Positions 47,715-58,218 of a stretch of 64,000 nucleotides of DNA are shown piece by piece (within the stretch, counting starts at the first letter, position 1; every line of letters starts with the position of its first letter). Below the pieces are notes generated by a model, which saw nothing but the letters and a program-made list of their open reading frames with translations, was not told the DNA's origin and did not search any database. The DNA comes from Pseudopyrenochaeta lycopersici. Its lineage: Eukaryota > Ascomycota > Dothideomycetes > Pleosporales > Pseudopyrenochaetaceae. The translations under genes were made by a program, and so were the position numbers. Where the stretch lies: positions 62,001 through 126,000 of the forward strand of contig NHZP01000060.1 in the NCBI GenBank assembly GCA_003313425.1, written 5' to 3'.

Positions 47715-50700
47715 GATGGAGATGGAAGCCAGAAAGGTTGCAATATAAAAGAGGTGGGCGGACTAAGGGCATGTTCTCATGACAGTTCAGGGTGGGGGAT
47801 GTGACAAGAGGCGGACTTACTAGGCTTTGGCATTACTAGAGGTTGCAGTGACCCAGGAATGTGGATGTGTGAGGCCGAGGGCCGATGCTGGTCCCCGAAC
47901 TCTGGGATCTGAAACGATCTGTCTCCGACCCAAGCAAGTGACTAAGGAATGCACTCGCAGGCTTGCAATATGATTGCAGCACGAGACGGTCTGTGACCAT
48001 ATAAGGGTTCAGGTAGACGATTGCTATCTGACGGGCACAAGGGCACTGTGAGCAAGCTAAGCGGCTTCGCTTGTGATGCTCGGTACTCGCTAGCAAGCCT
48101 TCTGTGTGAGGGAAAAGCGGACTAGTGTTTGTCTGCATATTAAGCGTTAGGCCACGCCACTTGACATGCAAATGAGGGATCGTCTAGGAGATGGTGCTCA
48201 CCGGACACGGATCTCCTCGCAGCCAGCTATGTTCGGGCACTGGCCGACTGATCCTTGTTGTGTGTAGAGACAATATCCAAAGGGATGGCTGTCGACCAAA
48301 GTGAAAGGGAGGAGTGCGTTGCAGCAGGCCTATTTTGGGAGGCCTTCACTGCGGGAAGTTGTGGGCGCTCGTGGTTATGGCCCAGGATGGATTCTGAGGG
48401 GGATATGTCAGCACACCGTCCGCAGAAATGAAATGTAGGGGCGATTGAAGGGTTGAGTGCATGAGTGTGGCGCACAAGCCGGAAACCTGCGAGGCGAGCG
48501 ACGGGGGACAGCAGCCAGCAGCCGTGCTGCACCCCGGCGCTGTGGAGACGGTAGTACGGAGTACCAAAGCAGCGAAACTGTTACACAGGAGCGCAGTATT
48601 GTTCGGGATATTCTTTGCGGGCCAGGCTGGAGCAATGATGGTGGTAGTGGTGGTGGTGGTGGTGGTGGGGGAGGGGCAGGGGGGAGGGGGGGTGGAGGAG
48701 AAAGGAAGGATCGCCCAGGCGTTGACTCACCTCACGACTTGAGACAGAGTGGTGGCAAGCGGGCTTGCGCTCAGCGGGATTCTGGCTTGGAGCGTCGAGG
48801 GTAGAAAGTCGAAGTCTTACAAGGTGCTGCGATTCCAGGGCAGCAAACTGGCCGAGCGGGGGAGGAATCTGCTGCGGTAGTAGGTAGGACCGGTTTGTCC
48901 CCGGTTGCGGAGACTAGGCAAGCGGTAGAGAGAGGTAGAGAAAACGAGAAGAGAGAGAAAGAGAGGCACTCGGGCGGGTGAGGGTGCAGCGCAGGCGTCT
49001 TCCAGGAGAGGCGGTAGCGGGAAGGTTGCGCTTTGAGGGCTTTGTGCGACCAGGTGGGTAAAATAGTGGGATGCGGGATATGGCGGGGAGGGAGCAGGGT
49101 AGGATGGGACGGAAGCTGACGAGGGCGGCAGCGGGGTGCAGCAGACAAGGCGGTTTGCGATGCAGCGCCGGGCGAGAGAATGGGTGACTGCTGCCAGCGG
49201 ACTTCAGGAGAGGAGCGACAGCCTGTGAAGCGAGAAGTGGGCGAAGGCGAGATGTGGAAGGCCCAAAGCCGGAAGGCGGTCAGAGAGATGGAGTCGCTAG
49301 GGTCGTGGCCAAGAGGGCCGGCGGCGGCGGCGAATCAGGCTGTTTGACGCGAAAGGTTCAGTCCAGCGGGGCGCGGGAGCCGAGCACCAAACGGTAAAAG
49401 AAACGCTGGCGGGCGATGGCGTGCAGCTGTGCGCAGCGTGTGTAGAGGGCGGCGGAGGCGGCGGTACAGCTGTAGTCGTAGCAGTAGCAGCAGCTGTGGT
49501 GCACGAAGAGACGAGCTGGCGTGACGTATGCTGGGGGCCTTCGCTCCACAGCGCAAGCAGCGAGATGGAGATGCGGAGGCACAGCGGGTCGAGTTGACAT
49601 GCACGAGGACTTTTGATATTGGGCCTCAGGGCGAAACGGACGCGGCACGGCAGCATAATATACTGCGCTGCTCAGCGCGGCTCAACGCCCATCTCACCCG
49701 CCTTACCTGCTCTGTGGCTCTGCTCGTCGCGGCGATGGTTGCCCTCGACCCCCCCTGGTCCTGCGGCGGCCACCTTGGGCCAGGGTGGCCTCAGATGGTC
49801 ACTTGAAGGCCATGTGTCTCAGCGTGCCTGCGTCCCAGCATCCAGGTGCTGTGTAGAGGGCGCCCAATGTGACTCACTAACCAGCAGAGTTGCGCTCGCC
49901 GCGCTGGGTGCTCTGGGAGCGCTGGGTGCGCAGCCTGAGTGTGTGTGCTGGGCAGACGCCGCCAGGGTGATGCTGCGGGAGCCGATCGCGCGCTAGTCGC
50001 CAGGGATGCCCCGAGACAACTGATGCTCCATGCTCTGCTAGCTGTGCTCCATGCACTAGCTTCTACTCTCCAAAGACTATCAAGCTTAGAACCCTGAGAC
50101 GTTTTCTCTGCACCCCATCAAGCACCCCCTCCAGCCTGCGGTGCTGCTGCTGCTGCTGCCTCCTCCCCCCTCCCGCCAATCACCTGCGCCCCGGCCTGTT
50201 TCCCCGGTCCCTCGCAGCTTCTCTCGCCGCGCTCGCCGCTTCCGCCCACCGCACCAGCAGGCACGCTCGTCACAAGCCTCGCCCACCAGTCGTCCTGTCT
50301 GAGACGCTGTCTGACATCTGTCATTGGGCCTCTGCCTCACACCCGCCACGGAGATCATCTGCACGAAATCCTCCGGTCCGTCTCGCTGCAGTCGTGCATT
50401 TGCACCCGCCACGACAACTGCCATCGCTCACCGCGCCCAAGCCACACCGAGCAACTGCCATCGCCAGCGCCATCGGCCTCGGCGGCTCCTTCCTGGTATA
50501 CCCAGGCCCGCATATCTCTGAGTCGCCTGCTGCGGCTTCCTCCAAAGCTTCTTTGCCGCCTCGCCCTCGCCCTCGCCCTCGTCCCCCTCCCCCGCCAGGC
50601 GCGTTCCCGCTAGTTTGCTGCTCCACCCTCTTCTCGCAATAGCGAGCAGCGCTAGCACCTCGTGGTCGCACTCCACTACCTCACTGCCTGAGCACAAACT
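47715..50700. other. 3-kb divergent promoter region, GC-rich, no supported gene
   Basis: This lies between the bHLH gene (-) and SFT2 (+). It is GC-rich with a dense G tract at about 48,638-48,700, short CTG and CCCTCG repeats near 50,140 and 50,560, and purine-rich stretches near 48,920-48,970. Many frames are open in several phases, as expected of GC-rich low-complexity DNA. Its length suggests long 5' UTRs or regulatory RNA. Confidence 0.45.
48638..48700 (+). other. G-rich tract with quadruplex potential
   Basis: Repeated GGTGGT units pass into runs of four to seven G separated by one or two bases. More than four G runs lie within 60 bp, the basic requirement for a G-quadruplex. It lies about 0.9 kb upstream of the annotated bHLH start, on the strand opposite that gene's coding strand. 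Confidence 0.7.
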
Positions 50701-52429
50701 ATGGCTTCCGCCTCGTTCCGCGACTCGATGAACTCGCTCGGGTGGAGCAGAAGAGACGAGCCTGCCCCCGTGGACACTTCGCCGCCCACGCTGCTCGGCA
50801 GGCTTCAGAACCTGAATCCCTTTGCAGAGGGTGGCTATGTTAGGCTTCCCATTACAGAGACGAACCCGGGAGCCCCGCTGCCCGCGCCCACACGGAGAGA
50901 AGAAGAGGAAGGGTGGTTTGCGCGTAAGTCTGCACCTCTCCTGCTGTGGCAAACCTTCTGCCGCCTTCTTTACGCGTCCGTCTCGCTTTACGAAGCCCTC
51001 CAGCCCCTCTCCACTGCTCCACCTTCTCCCCAACCCTGTTCCATTGCAAGCCAGCCCCCCTTTGAGCCTCGTGATCTTGTCCAAGGACACGGCAGTGAGG
51101 CTAGTCTCACCCGCACACCCCAGCCTGCTTGGTCTCTCTATGCCACTGCCACTATATGGCAATTTCAAAAGAGCATCCATCGACTTGTGGGACTTTTGTC
51201 TTCTGAGACCTCGACATGTCATCTGGCCCTGCATATTGCACACGGCCGCCCAACGACCGTCGACGTGACGAAAAGGGAGTTCCTGCGTGAACGATCCCGG
51301 CTGCAGAACACTTACCCTCCCAGCCTGACTATCGCTCATGTCCACATTTGCTAACCAATCCCCACAGTGAGTCGCTGGGATAGGCTTCTCGTCTTTGGTG
51401 GGCTCCTTCTTGCAGCCCTAGCCATGTTTGCTACCTGCATCGGGCTCATGTTCACACCCATCTTTATTGTCAAACCGCGCAAGTTTGCCATCTTGTAAGT
51501 CTTGTGCACGCTCTCCTTCTCATCCAGTCGGAAATGCTGCCTGCAGACAGCCTTCGTCTATCGATGAAGTCATATCTCAGCCAGATGGGCAGTGGCGCAT
51601 ACCACACTCGTCCTTATGCACGGCTATGCGAACTCATGCAACTCGGTCAAGGGTCTGGCATGCTCCGCTCACCGACTGCCGGCTTCAGCTTTGACGAATC
51701 GATTCCATGTGCCACTTGACCTCTCTAGCCACTGGCAAATCCCCGCTGGACCTTCTGCAGCGATCATGCGGGCCCAAGGTTCGGCGCGCTGCAGGCTGTA
51801 GACGAGCCCTGCCTATTTCCGACTCCGCAATGTCATATCTCATGCACATTGCCCCAAGGACCTTAGTGCTAACCATGACTACAGATGGTCTATGGGAAGC
51901 GTTCTCTTTTTGGCAGCATGGGGTGTCTTGATGGGCCCCATGCAATACGGTAAGCACGCCTCATTCTCACTCTGGCTACACCCCTCCTCTACCCTCCCCA
52001 CTGCTGACAATTCGAGCAGTCCAGCATCTCATTTCTGGTCCGAGGCTTCCGTTCACGGCTGCTTACTTTGGTAGCATTACTCTCACCCTCTATTTTTCAC
52101 TTGGTGTAAGTCGAAACGCCCATACCCTAGCGCCCACATCCTTGACCCTTGCTGTGCATTAAACCTTGCCCATCCCACACTAAACCCTTGTCATTTCTCT
52201 CTCTCTTCCCCCACGCCAGACCTTATCGATTGTAGTTGACTGAGCTCGTGTTTACTGATATTGTCCGCGTGACTAGCTGCACAGCACCATTCTCACCTTC
52301 ATAGCAGCCATTGCACAGTTGGTTTGCCTACTCTGGTACGTCGTTTCATACTTCCCCATGGGCTCATCAGGCTTGCGGTTTGCTGCGCGCTTTGGAGGCA
52401 ACCGTGTGGCAGCCTGGATGAATGATTGA
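50701..52429 (+). CDS. SFT2: SFT2 Golgi vesicle-transport membrane protein (217 aa, five exons)
   Basis: Exons 50701-50923, 51368-51494, 51885-51949, 52020-52105 and 52277-52429 join to 654 nt in frame. The N-terminus (MASASFRDSMNSLGWSRRDE) is cytosolic and ends in an acidic stretch before LSRWDRLLVFGG. Four hydrophobic segments follow: LLLAALAMFATCIGLMF, SVLFLAAWGVLMGPM, AAYFGSITLTLYFSLG and STILTFIAAIAQLVCLLWYV. This is the Got1/Sft2 four-helix layout, with the typical end GLRFAARFGGNRVAAWMND. Sft2 acts in fusion of endosome-derived vesicles with the Golgi alongside the t-SNARE Sed5. Introns 1 and 2 are unusually long here (444 and 390 bp). The gene is intact and the family assignment firm. 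Confidence 0.93.
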
Positions 52430-55400
52430 ACTCAGCCTGCGCGACGTTACGAGCGCTGCAGTGGGCTGTGGGATTGTAGTGTTACATGTACTTGAGCAGA
52501 TAGAACGCGACACGCGTCGGCCAAACAGATGGCCTCAGGACCATCACAACATAGTGTTCTTCGAAGCAAAGACTTGTCTGACCAGGATTCTTGGGATGAT
52601 AATCACGTCGCATCGTCACGCACACACACATCTTTCGCGCACTCAGTGTGTCTCTTAACGCCGCTCGCTCTTATTATCTGATTGATCGGTGGGCAGTCTC
52701 ACTCACATGCAAATACTGGAAATGTGGCACACCAAAAGCATCAGCCCTCTGGATTATTATCTAGCGCCGCATTTTCCAGCTTCCTCACCACACAAGGTTC
52801 CAAGGCTTTTGAGCCCGATTTCGTGCGCCGCATCCGCGGAGATGAGGGCTTCAGAAGAGGGGTTGCGAAGATGCCCAAAGTTGGATCAAGCATGGAATTG
52901 CAAGTTTTTCCGATGGTCGGCGTTGGAGGATGCCGCGTCCCATTGCTCCATGTCTTACAATTCGGCTTGGCACCACTCTCTCCGATCAGCCTCGTGCTGG
53001 CCTATACTTCATTCTTACCTCATGGCTTCTCGGACGCGTCTCATCCACTCGTAGGCTAGCCTATGCCAGGGTCCGCTATATATTGGCTGGCTTACTCAGA
53101 CTATCGTTTTGACTGGTGCTCCACGAGGTATACGAGTGAAGCTGCGACCGATCAGCGCAGGTCGACGACTCTAAGGCAGGGCTTGACGATCAAGGCAGGG
53201 ACCCGGACGTATCGTCCAGAACGGCCTGCGAACGGCTTTCAACGGCCTAGCGTTATTGCACCTGCTTGTAGGCATGGCTTTGGTTACATTCCATTAAACT
53301 CGTCGCAAGTCGCGCTCCATGATCTAATCTAACATTTCGTTTGAACCTGACACTACCCCTCCAGGTTGCGAGAACGAAGTGGACCAAGGCCTGAGCAGCC
53401 ATCAATATATGTGGGCGTCAAGACCGCATGATCTGCGCGCTTTCCCCTTCAAGATTCGATACTCTGAAAAGATGGTGTTGTGAACAGGGATACACCTGGA
53501 TGTGACTACGGGTACCCCGCACTCTCTCGAATAGGCGCTTGCGCACGCCACAACGTGCTCTAAAAGGGTCTGGGTTGCATGTACTCTAGCCACAGGTTTT
53601 GCTAGGCGTGAGGCGGTCAAGCTGTCGGTGCGGATATGCACCTGCACTTCCATGGATGGTGGACGATCTTTGCTTGGTCAAGAGTCGCAACACCCTCTTT
53701 CTTATTCGGCGGCAAGCGCGCCCGATCAGGATGGACATCTCGCAGTACATACACCTCTCTTCAAGGCGGTTGATGACGACACGAGTATTTGATATACAGG
53801 CGAGTGTGTGCGGATACGGAGTGTAACGCCGAAGGCGGGTTTTGCAGCTGAGGGATGCGATTCTGGCTTTGCACATGCACCGCTCTCACAGCCCTCCACT
53901 ACCTGTTTGCATCTCAAATACTCAACTTTGAACCGAATCGCGAGGCGATATGCACAACTGGCCTACGCGTATTCTATACATCTAACCCAATATGCTGCCG
54001 TCTATACTGCTCCTTCGCGTTAGTGAGCACGACCCAGGGTTGACATGTCAGAAGCCAAGTCGGACTTTCGATATTTGCTCACAATATAACTTTCTATTTT
54101 CGGCATCGCAACACTATGCGATACTAATCTGACATCGCATCAACCAATCTGTGAACTGCCAAGTTGTGCAACACGATCTCATCTTGTCGGTATCGCGCGA
54201 CCAGGTACGCATCAAATGGACATATTATGCGAGATGTGTGCGACACAGAGTGGCGTCAGCTTGAAGTCGCACATAGGCGAAGTCCGGACATGGTCTCGCA
54301 TTCACGTCGCACAGTGCGCGACATCTAAAGGGTAGGGCTGAATGAAGGCTGTTGTGGCGCTACCGGTGAGATTGTTGTGATTGATCAGGATGTCTGACCT
54401 TGTCTGATCGGTAGATGAAACTTGCTTTGGGAAGCGAGTATGTAAACAACACGACCGATCGTGAAGTCTCTCAGTGTGGGTAAGAAGTCATGTAGAGATA
54501 TGTCTGTCTTTGTCGTGCAAAAGGGCATGCCTTTCACGCTTTAGGCAGGAGAGCGAAGTTGAATATACGCTGCATGTCAATGCTCTCTCTCTCTCTCTCT
54601 CTCCTTCTCAAGAGGTATATGATGGGGCTGTTTTATGCTACGCACAACATTAGACGGGTTGGACCGAAAGTGTTTCACGACTCTCGCAAACTACGAATTG
54701 CTCATACTGCTTTAGCCTCCTCTCCCATAAAATAGGGGTCTGCTTAGGTGAAAATGTCTCCAGGTGACCCTTAGGTAGATTATGCGAGTTGGAACTGAGT
54801 GTAGGATTATCTCAAGGAAGAGCCGGAAACGAACGTGTAGGCTATGCTTCGAAAGTAGAGAGCGGATTTGTTAGCCTTGAATTCATTCATAGAGTTGGGG
54901 TTAATTCTTTACTTCGGTCAGCCCACTCTTGTACATTATAGCCCATCTGAGGCCCACGGTGGAAGTTCACATCATGCTGGAGCTTGAAGATGTCCAATGA
55001 GCACCCAGGCATACTTGTCTTTTCGACCGAGCTCCTCACAACTCGGGCTACCATGAGAGTGCATGTGTATGTGGTGGTTCGATGGCACCATTCAGCAATG
55101 GTCGTCCTCAAAATGTCTCGAGTGAGGTGGGGAGCTGCGGAGAGTGCTTGGAAATGGAACCGTGATGGCGAAATGTTTCGGGTCGATCTTGGTCTCGAAC
55201 ATAAATGAACCTTAAATGTCGCGTGAGAGCTGACTACGTGTTTACAAACATATTCAAATTCATCTCTCATCCTAGAAGTGTTTGTTTCATATTCGAAGCT
55301 GCAGCAAATCGGCGCTGTGTGAAGTCTGGTTCTTTGGTCTGGTACTGTGGGTATCGTGCAGCTACCCCACCCTAGCACGCCTCGGCAGTTGTGGTACTCA

Positions 55401-55722
55401 ACACTGCGCCCCCTCTAATTATGCAATAGCAGGCCAGAAAACTTGGAGTGATTTATCGGTGACATTATCGATTGGTCAATGGCAAGCCCCATGCATGGAT
55501 TAGGTCGACGAACCGTGAATTAGCGGGGGAGTGAGATCAACGTCATGCGAGGCTGTGGGGTTGACAGTGTGGGGTCATGGAGGATAATGCCAGAACAACT
55601 TGCAGATTATCCACGTTTCTTCTCTGCGACATAATAAATTTCCCAGTAGCCATCATTCTTAATACCAACTCCCTCGTCTCACTGCATTCTACCAGTACAT
55701 AGCTACAACCACCACACCCAGC
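52430..55722. other. 3.3-kb interval without a supported gene
   Basis: It contains a (CT)n microsatellite at about 54,583-54,604 and short frames, the longest 163 codons at 54,887-55,378 (-) and 125 codons at 52,682-53,059 (+). Neither resembles a known family nor has convincing codon structure. The right end includes the hmgA promoter. Confidence 0.45.
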
Positions 55723-57671
55723 ATGCCTACCCAGCTTGAAGATCCGAAAGAATACCAAAACATTTTCCATTGGGCTGAAACGCAAAAAGACGGGACCGTA
55801 CCTTCATTTGCAACAAGAAAGAATGATCCGTATGAGGTAGGCTTATTGTGGTGATATTCCGAGAAGATCTTCTGCTGATGATGACATTTTTGCAGTATCA
55901 ACCCGGTTTCGGAAACAGCTTCGAATCAGAGGCAGTGCCTGGTGAGATGACGCTTGACCTTGATAATACCGGTATCAAACCTGATGCCTGGGGTGATAGG
56001 AACTATACCAAGAGGACAAAACAGCCCTCGCGTTGTAAGGTTCGGCCTTTATGCGGAGCAGATGACCGCTTCTGCTTTTGTGGCACCGAGACACGTAAAC
56101 AAAAAGGTAAGAGATGAATTCACTGATGAAATGGAGTATGACGCTGACGCATTGATCAGGCTTGGTTGTATAGGGCAAGACCTGCGGTTGCTCATCAAGG
56201 CTTTGTAAGACTCTCGCTGTTCTCTGCACTGGCAAGCGAGCAGGAACCTGGAGTAACGGGACAGCCACTTGGAAAACTTTAAACGCTGACGCATACAACC
56301 ACAGACAGATCTCCCAGACAATGAAGATACCGAATCAAACTTCCTTCTCGTCAACAAACGCGTTCATGTCTCACCCACACAGCTCGCGTGGCTGCCATTC
56401 GATATCCCCAGTGATGGCGAGATCGACTTTATTTCAGGTCTCAAGAGCATTGCGGGCTCTGGAGACCCTACGCTCCGTGAAGGACTAGCGGTCCACACTT
56501 TTCTCGCCAACGCAAGCATGAAACGGAGGGCTGCAGTGAATTCTGATGGCGATTTCTTGATAGTGCCTCAACAAGGAGCACTGGACATTCAGACCGAGTT
56601 TGGGCCATTATATGTGCAGCCTGGCGAAATCTGCGTTATTCAGAGAGGCCAGCGGTTCAAGGTCAGTGTTGAGGGACCAACCAGAGGCTATATTTTGGGT
56701 TAGTTGCGAATGTATGGATGCGATTGAGTTGGGCGTCACTGACACGGCACAGAGATTTGGGGCTCAAATTTCGAACTACCTGAACTTGGGCCCCTTGGTG
56801 CAAATGGGCTAGCCAATGCGCGAGACTTTTTACACCCAGTTGCGAAGTACGAAATTGAAAAAGAGGCCTGGGAAATTGTATACAAACTCGGGGGGAAGTT
56901 CTTCAAGAGCACGCAGAACCATTCGCCATTTGACGTAGTTGCATGGCATGGCAATTACGTTCCATACAAGTACGACCTGACCAAGTTTGTGAACGTCGGC
57001 TCCATCTCCGTCGACCACATCGATCCGTCAATCTTCTGTGTCCTGACTGCGCCGTCCCGCGACCCAACGGCGCCACTGGCGGACTTTTTGATCTTCAGCC
57101 CGCGGTGGGACGTGGCCTCTCACAGTAGGACTTTGAAGCTGTCCCAGCACGTGGAGAGATTGCTGACGCGAATGTGTAGCTTATCGCCCGCCGTACTATC
57201 ACCGTAATGTAGCTTCAGAGCTCATGGGCCTCATTTATGGCGAATATGGTGGTCGCTCAGATGAGTTCCAGCCTGGTGGCGTAAGCTATGAATGTGGCTT
57301 CGTTCCACATGGAGTGGCCTACGAAGAGGTACAGCGCGTTTGGACTCGGGATGTCACCAGGCCAGAGTACTGACATTGCAATAGTTCAAAGCTGCCAGCG
57401 CACAGCCACCGCCGCAGATGCAGATTTCCAAGGGCGCAATCGCGTTCATGATGGAGAGTTCAAGGATGTTCACAATCACGGATTGGGCGTGGAATAGCAA
57501 CAAGAAGCACGAGCACGATCCGAAGATGTGGTGCGTAGAAGCAATTTTTTTTTTGGTTGGAGAGTGACACAAATTGACTAACGCGTGTACAGGGACAATC
57601 TTGTCGACAACTTCTCGGGACACCAGGAGGAGGTGGAGAGGCTTTTGAGTGAGGGGGTAAAGAAGCTTTGA
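55723..57671 (+). CDS. hmgA: Homogentisate 1,2-dioxygenase (483 aa, nine exons)
   Basis: Exons 55723-55836, 55896-55941, 56000-56106, 56160-56204, 56305-56698, 56753-57124, 57180-57328, 57385-57530 and 57593-57671 join to 1,452 nt in frame. The enzyme opens the ring of homogentisate to give maleylacetoacetate in phenylalanine and tyrosine breakdown. Family blocks are YQPGFGNSFESEA, LYAEQMTASAFVAPR, FHLP-like QGALDIQTEFGPLYV and VAWHGNYVPYKYDL. The iron ligands are visible as His in PPYYHRN, Glu in ASELMGLI and His in FVPHG. Loss of this enzyme leads to brown pyomelanin in fungi. The usual partners (fumarylacetoacetate hydrolase, maleylacetoacetate isomerase) are not in this window, so it is not clustered here. 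The gene is intact. Confidence 0.95.
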
Positions 57672-58218
57672 TTGGATGGGTGCTAGATTGTCGTCGACGA
57701 AGCCTTGTTGTATTTTCTGCTGCAATCCATACACATTGCGCCCGTGATTGATCAACAAACATTGTTCACAAGCAGTTGTACGAAGGAGCTGGTATATTTT
57801 GAATGCTATGCCTCAGTCCAAATTAGATGTAGCCCTAGTGCTCTGAAAGTACGACCTCCTTTCGTAGGTTGGGCTTTTTTGATATGCGGCTGAGTTAGGC
57901 GGCCCCGCAGACACCTCAGCCACAGGGCGGTGATCTCATCGCCAAATTGGCAAAGACGCAGCAATGAGATGACGCCAAAGTGAGCTCGGTGCAGGTGCGC
58001 CCTTTTCATGTTCTGGTGGTGTTGGGTTTGAATCATCAAAGGCGCCGCCCTTGTCTGGCAGAGTCATTGACATTTGGGTTGCTGCCTATGTTCGCATGCT
58101 TAAAAACATTTCCTCCCCGCTCTTTTCCACGTGCATCCCACCACGCACCGGCTTTTTGGCTGCCCACGACTGCTCCCAGGTAGCAGTGTTTCTCGCGTTG
58201 CTCTCGTCGACGGCAAGC
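57672..58218. other. Intergenic region upstream of TRL1
   Basis: About 550 bp with no gene. It holds the 3' end of hmgA and the TRL1 promoter. The TRL1 frame stays open upstream to 58,051, but that stretch lacks conserved sequence. Confidence 0.5.

Noticed and set aside
52682..53059. 125-codon plus-strand frame
   Set aside because: An equally long frame overlaps in another phase, and neither shows conserved sequence or splice structure.
54887..55378. 163-codon minus-strand frame
   Set aside because: It is the longest frame in the gap but has no recognisable domain or coherent coding character; left as an unsupported possibility.
58051..58218. N-terminal extension of TRL1
   Set aside because: The frame is open, but ligase similarity starts after the ATG at 58,219, and the extension is composition-like sequence.
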